A stretch of 64,000 nucleotides of DNA from Oenanthe sinensis (lineage: Eukaryota; Streptophyta; Magnoliopsida; Apiales; Apiaceae), in contig JAPMAC010000197.1 of NCBI GenBank assembly GCA_028671895.1, positions 3,353,001 to 3,417,000 of the forward strand. Reading direction: 5' to 3'. Under the pieces are notes generated by a model, which worked only from the letters and a program-made list of their open reading frames with translations, was not told the origin of the DNA and did not search any database. This document shows, in pieces, positions 45,541 to 57,000 of this stretch. The first letter of the stretch is position 1, and each line of letters begins with the position of its first letter. The position numbers were made by a program, and so were the translations under genes.

Positions 45541-47811
45541 ACAACTCAATTAGAAATTTTGGGGACCCGAACCTTCTTTTTAAAAAATTTAACTTTTGCA
45601 TCAAAGCATCTTTATCAAATTTTAAGTTAACAGAGTTTGCATTATCAGAGTTTGACTTTTTACTATCATTTTTTATAACATCTTTTCTTTTGAGACATAT
45701 ATGGAATAAACATGAGTTTTATTCAAATGAGACAAAAGTTTATAATAGTTGAAATACAGACTATAATATTCTTTACATGTATAAATTGAATACCATAAGC
45801 TACCGCAATGAAAATAAGGATTTTGTAGCCTATATCTAGTCTGTTTTCTAACTCCAGATCTAAATCTCTCAGGTTCCTTCTTTTTATTCTGCTTGTAGTC
45901 AATAATAAGATGTTTAGAATTACCACAAGTGAAATATGTCTTTCTAGGTTCATCAGGTATATTATTATAATCTGTCTCTTTAGAAATTCCTATCTTTCCA
46001 TTCCTATTTTTTTTACTCTTTTTGTCTTGTTCTTATTGGTGATAGACTTCATTTTTCCCCTAAGCTATTTTTGGGAAAGCAAACCAATATTCACTGGTTT
46101 ATTTTCTAACACGCTACTTTGTTTATTTTTAGAAGTATTAGAACACTTGTCAAAAGTGTCTGTTCCACTAGTAGACCTAACAAAGTTAACAGGTTTATTT
46201 AATCTTTCATTAATTCTTGTTTGTGTCTCAACAACCTTTTTACCCTTTTTATTTTCATTCTCTGAATCATAACCTAAAGCAGATGCCCAATTCTTGTCAC
46301 TAAGAAGTTCTTGTAATTTTTTGCAAGAGTTAGTCCAAACTCTGAAGGTTTCTTTTTCCTTAGTTATCTCAGTTTTTAGATAAGTGACCTGTATTTCTAG
46401 CCGAGTTTGCATGTGAATAGCTCTCTCACAGTCTTTCTTAGTATCTAGCATGTTCAAGTTTAGATTCAAGAAAATCATTCTTAATAGCCAATTTTTCAAT
46501 TTAAACTTTTAGTCTTTCATTTCCAAGGGATTGAGTTTTAAAACTAACATGCAGAGTTTTAAGAAATGATTTCAATTCACAGATATTATCAATGTCTATT
46601 TTAAAAACTGAATCTGGTACCTTGTAAGAGTTTGTGATGTGAGCATTAGTGTTTGCCATGAGAGCATAGTTCACTTCTTCATTACAATCTGAGGTGTCCA
46701 TCCAATCTTTCTTGGATGTAATGGGTACATTTCCAACTTCCTTGCTCCTGCACTCAGTGGCATAGTGTCCCATCTTGTAACACTTGACTTTAGATTTTTC
46801 AAGTGTCTTTGACCTGCTTTCCTAGCCATCTTTCCTCTTAACCCTTTCCTTGCTTTCAGAATCTCCAGACCTCTTCTGAAAGTTGCCCTGTTTTCTGAAC
46901 TTCCTATATTTCATCTTTTTGAACCCCTCAACAATCATAACCATCTTTATCATATCAGAGTTTGTGGATTTTTCATCAGAGTCTACATCAGTATTTTCTT
47001 CAGACTCTGATTCACTGCTCTCTTTCACCATCACAACTTATCCTTTTCCTTTAGAGCTTGTGGGAATCTGTTCCTTAGCTTTTAGAACTTTGGTTTCAAC
47101 ATTCAAGGCAAATGACTTTGACTTGACACTCTTTTTGTTCTTTTTTTGTTGTAACTCCAAGTCATGAGTTTTTAGCTTTCTATAAACTTCATCTAGAGAC
47201 ATATCTTCCAAGTCTGCTCTGTCTCTTATCAATGATGTTTGTAAATCCCATTCTTCAGGCAGAGCTCTTAGAAATTTGGTGTTTGAATCCTCATTATCAT
47301 ACACCTTGTCAACTAGGGTCAAGTCATTTAGCAGAGTGAGGAACCTGTCATATGTATCAGTAAGAGACTCATTTTGTTTAGCCTCAAAATATTCATACTC
47401 CTGAATAAGAACAGTTTTTCTGTTCTTTTTTATCTTCTTTGTTCCTTGACATTGAACCTCAAGTGCATCCTAGATTTCTTTTATAGTCTTGCAGGCTATT
47501 ACTCTGTTTGACATCACAGAGTCTAGACTGTTATGCAGTATATTCCTCACTTTAGCATCTTTGAACACTTCTTTCATTTCCTCGTTGGTCCACTCCTTTT
47601 TGTCTTTCAGAGTGTAGTACTCTAGGATCTCTTTTCCTTCAATCACGATAGGGCCAACCAGTTTTGTTGGTAGATATGGACCCTCTTTAATTATGTCTAG
47701 ATAATCAGGATTTGTCACCTCTAGAAACATCAACATCTTTACTCTCCAAGTGGGATATTCAGTCTTCTTGAGGATTGTAATTTTAATACTCTCATACTTG
47801 TTTCCAGACAT
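45541..47811 (-). pseudogene. TE4 gag (broken)
   Basis: Starts MSGNKYESIKITIL at 47811. The copia gag core (WRVKMLMFLEV; FLRALPEEWDLQTSLIRDR) runs to about 47130 in one frame except for a TAG at 47470 that replaces a tryptophan. Stops at 47038 and 46822 follow. The zinc knuckle near 46785 is shortened (CYKMGHYATEC), missing residues that normally include a cysteine. A coiled-coil and basic region at 46499-46065 is in another frame. 45540-46060 is degraded. Confidence 0.72.
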
Positions 47812-47845
47812 TGTTCAAGATCTTTTAGGTTATAATAAAATGTCA

Positions 47846-47857
47846 GCTCTGATACCA
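47846..47857 (-). other. TE4 primer-binding site (initiator tRNA-Met)
   Basis: Minus strand TGGTATCAGAGC, two bases from the LTR edge. Confidence 0.9.
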
Positions 47858-47859
47858 AT

Positions 47860-48340
47860 TGTTACCCAATAAATAAAATATTGTAGAAGGGGGGTTGAAT
47901 ACAATAACTACTATTTGTATTAACTTTATGAAATCAATACAGAACTCTCTCATGAAAACAAAATGTTCTTAAGAACTGTTAGGTTATAAGAAAGATAATA
48001 TGTGAATGATACATCAATGTAAATCTAAACTATGTTTATATAGTACATAACTGTTTATCTAAATAATGCAAAGATAATGATTAATAAATACACAAATACA
48101 GTTTTCATCATTATTTTCGAAATAGATAGCTTCAACAAGGTAATCGTCATTTACATAAACACTTTCATCTTTATCTCCAATCAAGTCATAATTTGTCGAA
48201 CATTATTTACGAAACTCTAATCAGCCTAAACTCTGTCGATGAGTAAACTGTATACTCTGATGACATCACTTAAACTCTTATCAGCTTCCTTAGACTCTGA
48301 TTGTGGAAGCTCTGACAACATCATTCTTTTATCTTAAACA
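47860..48340 (-). repeat. TE4 5' LTR
   Basis: Plus strand starts TGTTACCC and appears to end CTTAAACA (element strand TGTTTAAG). It carries the GGGGGGTTGAATACAA block typical of SIRE LTR 3' ends. Between 48210 and 48325 it has about seven copies of AAACTCTGA/AGACTCTGAT-like sequence. At about 481 bp it is short for SIRE, and with no partner LTR in the window its outer edge is uncertain. Confidence 0.65.
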
Positions 48341-48373
48341 AAAAGAAATATTTTCATCTCGATCTATTAATTA

Positions 48374-48569
48374 CTCCCTCCGTCCCTTTTAGTTGTCCTT
48401 TTTGAAAAAAAAATTGTCTCTTATATTACTATTTTTAATGTTTGACTAATTCAAATATATAATAATTCAACTAATTTAATGAGGATAGTCGTGGAAATAA
48501 ATTATATAATTAATATTTTTTTTTAATATGTATTTTTTCTAAAGAGAAAACTAAAAGGGACTGAAGAAG
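48374..48569. mobile_element. Stowaway-like MITE
   Basis: Starts CTCCCTCCGTCCCTTTTAGT and ends AACTAAAAGGGACTGAAGAA, an inverted repeat with three mismatches, flanked by TA on both sides. CTCCCTCCGTCCC is the hallmark terminus of plant Stowaway (Tc1/mariner) elements. 196 bp, non-coding. Confidence 0.85.
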
Positions 48570-49033
48570 TATTCGCTTGAAAAAGTCTGAACACTACGTC
48601 AATAGCATTGTATGTATAAATTACGATTTGTGTCTGCATTGTGTTAAATAACGTCTATATTAAGTAGTGTCAATAATGACAGCATAAGAAATGAGTCAAC
48701 AAACCCTAGTTGTGAGTCAACAAACACCAATCAAATCACTTAACAAAAAAAACACCAATTAAATCACTGGTGCATGCTGAGTATACTAAACTAAAATTGG
48801 GTTTTTTCTGATATGTCTTAAACTTAAAATCTGTTTATAAATATGTCATATTTTTATTTATATTTTTAAATATGTCTCATACATAATTTTTTTCATCTTA
48901 ATAATTGAAATTCTAAAATAAATGTAATATAATTATAATATAAATGTAATATTTATAAATTAAATCCTCTAAATCTAAATTTAAAATTAAATTATTTTAT
49001 TGCAACGGGCTCCAACTCCAAATTTACTAAATT
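48570..49033. other. AT-rich intergenic DNA
   Basis: No gene or RNA recognised. Contains a short local duplication (CACCAATCAAATCACT / CACCAATTAAATCACT near 48725). Confidence 0.5.
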
Positions 49034-49800
49034 ATAAATATGTTTATATGTTGAGATTAATGTTCACGAGGTTAGGGCAACTCCAATTCTACTCTCCCAT
49101 TATCTATATCCAACGGGCCATACACAATATAAAGAATGGAAATGATTGAGGGCACTCCAACACAGTTTCTCTTTTATGTATAATTTTATGGTTCTCTATA
49201 TATGTTTTCTATATTCACTAGTCTAGTACATTCTCTAAATTCCACCAACTGGACTCCTGCCTCCCAATCTCTCTCTGCGCCTATTTTTCTTTTTATTAAA
49301 TTTATTGAATTGTGTTTAATTTAAAGATGAGGAAAAAACCAAGTGCTTAATTTATTTAATTTATTCATAATTATATTAGTCTATTATATAATAATAATGA
49401 AGAAATGTATTCCTCTTTTATTCAATTGTTTAAATTATTGACAATTAACGAAAAATATATTATTTTATTCATATAAAATGAGAAATACAAAATAAAAATA
49501 ATTCAATTTTATTACATATTATTGTCATAATTTTGCCAAAGATGCTTGTTGGAAATAGAGCCGTTGTAAATATAGTTTCTGGGAAAATAGCCGTTAAAAA
49601 TATATCTGTTTAAAATGTAAGTTGAAATATGAATAATAATATTATTAACTATTATAGAGAATACCATTGGAAGAAAACACATTTTTGATTATCTATAATT
49701 TAGAGAATCATTATTATACATTATTATAGACAACCAGATAACATGGTTGGAGTTGCTCTAACCTCAGGAATATTAATCTCAACATATAAACATATTTATA
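49034..49800. mobile_element. Long-armed inverted-repeat element
   Basis: Arms of about 53 bp (49034-49086 and 49747-49799) match as inverted repeats with around four mismatches; the core is ATAAATATGTTTATATGTTG and GAGATTAAT...GAGGTTAG.GCAACTCCAA. The inside is AT-rich and non-coding, with TTATAGA and ATAATAATG stretches like those in the MITE at 54268. The inner GGCAACTCCAA termini resemble GAGCATCTCCAA Harbinger-type MITEs; the outer arms extend further than usual for those. Confidence 0.55.
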
Positions 49801-50019
49801 TATTAAAATTATTTGAGATTCTGTAAATAAATTAATGTTTAAATAAATATTTTATTATAGTTTCTACCAATGAAATTATGATTCTACATCATTTATTTCC
49901 ATTTTTTATTATGATTATGTAAAATTTAGTGAAAGTGTTTATAATTTTCACTTTAGAAAGTTTCACTAGAGTTGGTCACTACTATTTCCCTAATAAAGTT
50001 ATGTGACAATTGACATATA

Positions 50020-50553
50020 TGCCACAAATTGTAGGTCACTCTATTATGCGTTGGATTCGTATTCGCTATAAAATTCACTCATAACATCTGTGATGCATTG
50101 GGCATTTGGTATTATATCTACTGTTAAAGAGTTGTGCAACAATCCAATAGGATACACATTGGAATTAGTGATGAATGCGAAAGCAAATGTGACAGAGGAA
50201 GATGTGAGATCGTTTATTGATCTCACAGTCATGAAGGGACGAGCTGCAATACCAACTGAGTGGACTTACATTGTTGATGATTTAACTCAGCTGGGATTAT
50301 GGGACACGAATTACGGGTGGGGGAAACCGATTTATGGTGGAATGGCTTATTCTGAGGTTGATCCTACCCCGGAACCGGAAACTATTTCCTGAGGATTAGG
50401 AAAAATGATGGGGATGAAGATGAGATTGTTGCACCAATGTGCTTGCCTGCCTGTGCTATGGAGAAATTTGAGAAGGAATTACAAAAGTTGTTAGTAAATG
50501 GCAATTATAGATCTCATGTAGTATCATGTATCAAAGCTTCAAGTGCTCTTTAA
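50020..50553 (+). pseudogene. BAHD acyltransferase 3' fragment (pseudogene)
   Basis: Three blocks in different frames. 50035-50115 encodes GFVFAIKFTHNICDALG, containing an HxxxD catalytic motif (HNICD). 50115-50385 encodes NPIGYTLELVMNAKANVTEE and NYGWGKPIYGGMA, corresponding to the structural DFGWG motif (Asp-Phe replaced by Asn-Tyr). After a shift near 50387 it encodes FLRIRKND and PMCLPACAMEKFEKELQKLL, ending with TAA at 50551. The stretch between HxxxD and NPIGY that a full enzyme has (about 200 residues) is missing. The relatives are alcohol acyltransferases of the benzoyl/acetyl-CoA type. No upstream exon is seen. Not functional. Confidence 0.78.
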
Positions 50554-51074
50554 GTTTGGTGTTGCTTACTTTTGTTAGTTACAACAATAATCCTTGTACA
50601 ATATGGCCACAAGGATCGCCTTGATCCCGTTGTCAATTTTTGCATTTAGAGAAGCATTAATACAAAGTCTCATTTGTTATAAAATCGTCAACAATTCATG
50701 CAACAAATTCTTCGTTATTTTTTAAAATTGTACTATCATTTATTTTAATCTAGTTAAAACATACATATAACAGCTCACCCAATAAATCATCATTGGAAAA
50801 ATCATCGTTACAGCAATCCAAGCTATTTGCACAAGAAATGTTCCCAAAAGCTCGAATATGTATCTTTCTTTTGTCCACCAATGATTTTTTCCATTATCTT
50901 GTTTGCTTGTCCTGAATTTGCTTTACCTAGTAACATCTATCTCTAACCTACATCACATTGCAAGTCTACCTTGCTAATTGCTCCCATTCTTGAATAAGAA
51001 GCATCTGATACACTATAACAATAAGAGTATGGCTTCCTGACCAATGATGAAGAGTTGAAGAAGCCATCAAGAAC
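50554..51074. other. Intergenic region between two convergent 3' ends
   Basis: No gene seen. It holds the 3' flanks of the BAHD fragment (plus) and of ATR3 (minus). TTTATT at 50734-50739 gives AATAAA on the minus strand but is about 340 bases from the ATR3 stop. Confidence 0.45.
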
Positions 51075-54000
51075 TTAAGACCATGCTTCCACATGGTACT
51101 TGCCGGCCTTCTCTAATGCCCTAAGCCACCTTACAGAAGCTTCACTTGAAACCCCACTTTCTTTGCAAATAATTTCCTCAAAGGTTGAGAATACATCTGC
51201 GGGCATTTTGTCTGATGAACCTGCAACATAGATAGCAGCACCCTTACTAAGCAAATTCCATATCCTTGTGCTCTGTTCACGCATTTTATGTTGCACATAA
51301 ACCTTCTTTGCTTGGTCCCTTGAGAAGGCAACATAGAACCCTCCATCTATGTCTTCTGAGAGAACTCCCCGACTTTTCGAATGAGACACCCAAAAGTTTT
51401 TATATAAAAAGTCGTGCTTTTCATTTCGACAACCAAAGAAAAAAAGAACTGGAGCAGTTGGACCGGATTTACTTTGCAGTGCTCTTTCCTCCACAAATCC
51501 ACGAAAAGGTGCACAACCAGTTCCAGGTCCAACAAGAATGAGGGGAAGTGACGGTGGTGGGGATGGAAGAGAACCTTTATTAAACCACACTGGAACCTGA
51601 ATTCCTATTCAGACATGATTATGAAATCAGAAGTATCAGAAAAAGGAAGTCAATAAGATTGATTCATGAAAATTAAATGTTGTGAACATCCATACCTTGC
51701 TCAGGAACGAGACCAGCTAGCCATGATGAGCAGAGACCAAGTCGCTTTCTTTTAAAAGGTGTAGTCCAAGAAACAGTTTTAACCGTCAAGTGTACTTGGT
51801 TGGGATGAGCTGAAGACGAAGAAGAAATGGAGAAAGCCCTTGTTTTTAATTGAGGAACCAGCTGAACTAACCATTCAAAAGGCATTTGTACAGATGGGAA
51901 GTCCTCTAATACCTATATAACATAATATTAATTGTGTTGTGAGAAATCCATTTGTCCCAGTTCACTATAAATTAGTGCTCCTTTTAAAATGTATGCCAAC
52001 AAGAAGACCAAACTTAATATGACAATAATGAGCCTAGCAGAATGAGAAGCATTAGAGTTGCTTGAGAGAGAGTTAACCTCTAACACAGTTCTGCGTTCCT
52101 TTTGATTGTATTCATATAAATCATCTCTTCCTTCTGCTGAGGCAAAATACTGCAGTCTTTCCTTCTCATGTGGGGCGGCAGCGAAAAAACTCATGACCTG
52201 GACAAGTGTTAAATAGATTGCGTTTTATGCAAAACTGTTAAACCAGAGAAAAATACAAAATTATGTTGTACAACAGCATGACTCAGCAAAGAAAAAGGTT
52301 GTAAAGTTGTCAAACTCAACTCACTGAACAAAACAGTCATGTTCTTCGAACTTGTGCCCACACTTCGAACAAAGAGCTTTTCCAGAAATAAACATTATAG
52401 ATCATGAATAATTGAATAATATAGTAGGTTTTAAACTACATTTAAAGCTCTATAAATTAATAATCTCGGGACTGACAAATTTTATTAATTTATCGAGGTT
52501 AAATATATACTATCTCTATTATATTAGGACTTAAAAAATATGTTAAACATATTAATTTATGATGAATTATTAATTTATCGAGGTTCTATTGTATTTTAAT
52601 GTCAAATATGTTAAACATGTCCAGTTATCTACAAATTAATTACATACACATTAGGACTTGGTGCCCATTAATTTTAATGTCAACTAACATTAATATCTCT
52701 TAAAGTATTCATATATACGTATATATTCTGTGTGTAACTGGGTGTTGTGGACGAAGGTTTGGAAAGAAAGTACTTGATAGTGGTTTCTAATTTGGGGAAA
52801 TATGATGGGTAGTCTCATTTTTCATTCTTTGGTCATCAAAGAACTAATATGTTCACTAATCAGAAGCTATCTTACCAAACTACCCTTGGTCATTAGCACG
52901 ATCCGAAAAACCGACAGCAAGAAAGACAAATTTTTTTAAAAACCAAGGAAAATACAGATGTAAAATTAAATTTTAAAAAACCAGGGAGAGTGCCAAGTTG
53001 TTTGAGATAGTAGATGCCATTTCAGTTGTCCCAACTCAAGTACATAGTGCTTCTAGATAAAAACGCCAGATCATTTAGTCGAGCACGAGCATTTAAGAGA
53101 CAAAAACCATTTTACACGATCTGAATTTTTTTTTGTTGATACTATTAACAACTTTCTGTGATACTAATCTGAAACATACAAAGATGGTAATATTACCATG
53201 AAAGAAGAGTCAGATTAAACTACTAGAATTTGAAAAAAAAATCTTTAACAAGATTTGTGCTATATGCCGAGTGGTTATTGCAAAAGTGGAAAGCCATTCT
53301 GAAGATTAATATTTGGCTTTTTGCCAAGCTAACTATATCTATGGTATCTCCAAATTTAGGTTACACACTCCTCCGGTGTACGTAAAAGGTACACAAACTA
53401 AGAAAAAAAACTTCACAGAAATTGTTTGGTAAAATCGAAAAACCGACAACAAAAAATCGAAAAAACAGGTAAAAAATTGTTTGGTAAAATTTAAAAACAG
53501 CTTTATACAAAAGTGCTTTTGGTTTAAAAGATATTTCCACTGCTCCTAGTACCATATGGCCGTAAATAGATCATTTTCCATTGATTAGTTTTTTTGTTTA
53601 ACTGCGTATTAAAGTGCTTTAGCGTGATTAGTTTACTCATGTATTATCAATTAATGTCTTTATATTATTTTTTCATTTTTTAATAATCATGTCAAGTTAA
53701 TTAATTTTCCTAGGATGAAAATGAAGTTAATTTAATTCTTGTTCCGATTTAATTGATAATTTTTCTTTTTCTTTGTACCTAATTGTTTAATAAATATTTG
53801 TTGACAAATTGATCGTTATATATTATTGTTACCAGATTTATTTTTTACAGTTTATGCTTGCACAGTTGCGCCTTGAAATTTTGATAGGTTATTGTTAAAA
53901 AATTAAGTTTCATACTATATATTTATATTTGTCGTGTAAATTCATTTTTATTATTTTTAAGAAAACAGAATTGATTTTAGGGAGAGTTGATATTTAATTG

Positions 54001-57000
54001 TAATTGATTGATGGATTCAAGTTCCTAGATTTTCATTATTATTTGATATTATTTGTTAATTAGCTTAACAAATCTCATCTAAAAATTATGTAATCTAGTT
54101 CGCCTGAATTATTTTTCACGGTTTTGGAAATTTGATAGTATTTGTGGATCGATCTGTGATTGGTACAACTAAGTACTATGTGTTCGCAGTTATTTTACTC
54201 ATCGATCAACATCGTGTCAAAAGTAGATTGTTGTCACAAATTACAAGTTCCTGAGTTGAGTTTCTAAGAGCATCTCCAATGCTATTATGAATAATGATTG
54301 GCTAAAATAATATGTAATAATGATTCTTTAAATTATAGAGAATAAAAAAGGTGTTTTGTTCCAATGGTATTATGTATAATGGTTAGCTATTATTTAAAAT
54401 CAATATTTTATAGTTAGTAGTAACAAGGAAAAGGGAGAATTGAAAAAAGAATGAAAAAAGAAAAAAGAATGAACTTATGTGGACAATTATAGATAATGGA
54501 TTGACTAGCAAATATAGACAATGCATATAGAGAATTGTAAAAATTTACCAAAGGGGTCACATGGTTGGAGTTGATATTTTTTCTACAATTCTCTAAAACT
54601 TGTGCCACATGGATATTTGACCTAAGGGGTCTCTACCCTGGGAGATGCTCTAACTGTTTTTGGTATTTTCTTAGTATAATTGCAGTAATAAAGAGATATA
54701 AAAGAAAATTAAAGGTAGATTGAGAGAGATATATAGAGAAATATCTAGCAGAGTTAGAGAGATAACATGGAGAAGAAGATATAAGTTTCTAGGGAGAGAA
54801 ACTCTCTAGAGAGGGAGGAATTGGTGGAACTAAGTTCAATTTTCATATCATTATAATGCATAAACTGAAATTACAACTACTATTAATAGACCCCACTACT
54901 AACACAGAGGTATGACTCTAATCCCTTCCTAATAACCTTCTATACTAAACAATTCAAATAGTAATAATGCCAGGCATGCACATTTATACTAACAAGTTCC
55001 TGAAAATTGTATAGCATATTTTCTGTAATATATAAATGTTAGAACTTCAAAGTACAGTTTAACAACACTTGTAAGGATGAGATCTACAAACTCAGAAAGT
55101 AAAATGGAAAGAAATGAATAAAGACAACCAAAAGCATGAGAAGAATATTCGGATGCATTTTAGCAGGAGAAATATGAAAAAATAAAATGAGAAGGTCAAA
55201 GAGGAAGAATTATACCTCAAAAAGATAGCGTCTAGGGGAAGCTGATGCAATGTCCATATTGAACTTCACAAAATCTTTTAATCTCACAGGTACATTTGAG
55301 GCCTTATGTTCTTTATTTCTATGCTGAATCTGAGACAAGATCCAAATAATTACAGGAGTTCATATTTATTAAGAATCTGGCATTTCTAATTGTGAACGGA
55401 TTGATGCAAGATAAATTTTAATGTGCCCAGCTCTTATTCAGGATCCCTCCTAATGTTTTACCTTTAAATTACACTACAGTAGGAAACTGAACAGACTGTT
55501 CCACAAATAAAAAACAATCTGCAGTAGTGATAACTGAAATGGTTTATCAACAAATCAAATACATATAACTTCCCTAAAACGTTCCGATTCTATATCTGTA
55601 TACGATAGATACTTGTACAAGAATAGAAAAAAGCATTAGTCTGAAAGTATATTTAGAAATAGACGATAAAACTGGGACACAAATCATCTGTAGATAAATA
55701 TATACCGTTATGTAAGATTCAGGATTCAAATTGCAACGCTTAATAAATGCATCAACTGCAACAGGACCCTGTGCAGGAAGAACCTCAAGAACATCACCAA
55801 CTTCGTAATAGATGGACTGTAGAAAGAAAAGGCAAGGGAAAAAATGTAAGAAAATCTAAGGTACAAACTCATAACACATGTTATAGCCTCTTATAATAAA
55901 CATAGGTCCACTTTTACAGAAACAGGGTCAATGAATAAGAAACGAACAGCTGAACCTAGAGGTCAAAGGTTCTAAGAAAATAGAGGAGAGTAATGGTCAA
56001 ATACAAGGCTATAGGTTTTTTTATCAGACTTAAAAAAAGTGATAACTAATGTGCATAATCGATTCTATATCATTCAAGATTTTAGTTTCTTAATTTGATG
56101 GTCGCATGTTAAGTTTATATTTGACCAATCTGTGTACATAATCTTGTGTTTCTATTGTGACGTCTTTAATGTCCAGTAAAATAAGAAGCTTATTTTTTTT
56201 AAATTGACTCGATCTCAAAGAGACCATAATGTACCATAATAAACAGGTTCGTTTGTTCCTACTTGAGTGAGTGATGCAGAACATTTATTTAAGCATCAGA
56301 CTGTATTTTACTTTTTGTTATTATTTAGGAGTAAATTTAATTGTAATATGTTAAATAATTAAAGTATCAGATTGTATTTTACCTTTTGTTATTATTTATG
56401 AGTAAATTTAATTGTAATATGTTAGATATTAATTTTATTAGATGGATAGAATATTTGGAATATTCTAGATTATAGTACTAAAATAATAAAAAGGATTTGG
56501 TTTCCTTTATTATTAGGATTTTACTTTTAAAACTGGTTGAGTTCTAGGGATTTAATCCAAAATATAATATTTTATTGTTGGAAGATTTTGATTAGTTACT
56601 AAATTGAGATTGTTCTTTTTTTTTCGTGATCCGAACAAATCCCTCTCTTTTGTGGATCTCTTTTGCGGTTGAGAATCTGTGGTTGGATCACCTTGGCCAG
56701 AATTATCAAGTTTTTGGATGATATGGCGGTAATCGCCACTAGAATTAATGACAAACTTAAGAATAAACTTGATATGGTTCATAATTTGGTGCTAAAATGT
56801 GGTGGATAAAAAGTGCCAAGGGAACCTATTACACAACATGAGGAAAGTAAATCAAATGGTAGGTGTGTTTTGAATGGAAGAATAATAGAAATCTGAATCT
56901 ATATAATTTTAGTGTATTAACATTAAAATATAAATGGTTAAAAAGCATCTAAACTTCAAGAAGTTGTAAAGGAAAACCTAGTGGAACATATAGATTTTCT

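Larger units (their letters stand above)
38051..48340 (-). mobile_element. TE4: SIRE-like copia element, 3'-truncated
   Basis: Minus-strand order: 5' LTR, primer site, gag, protease, integrase, hinge, RT, RNase H, downstream ORF. The downstream ORF stops near 38051 where the old LTR abuts, so its C-terminal part and the 3' LTR are missing. It is older than TE2 by the number of stops and shifts. The domain order and the ORF after RNase H identify the SIRE lineage. Confidence 0.82.
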
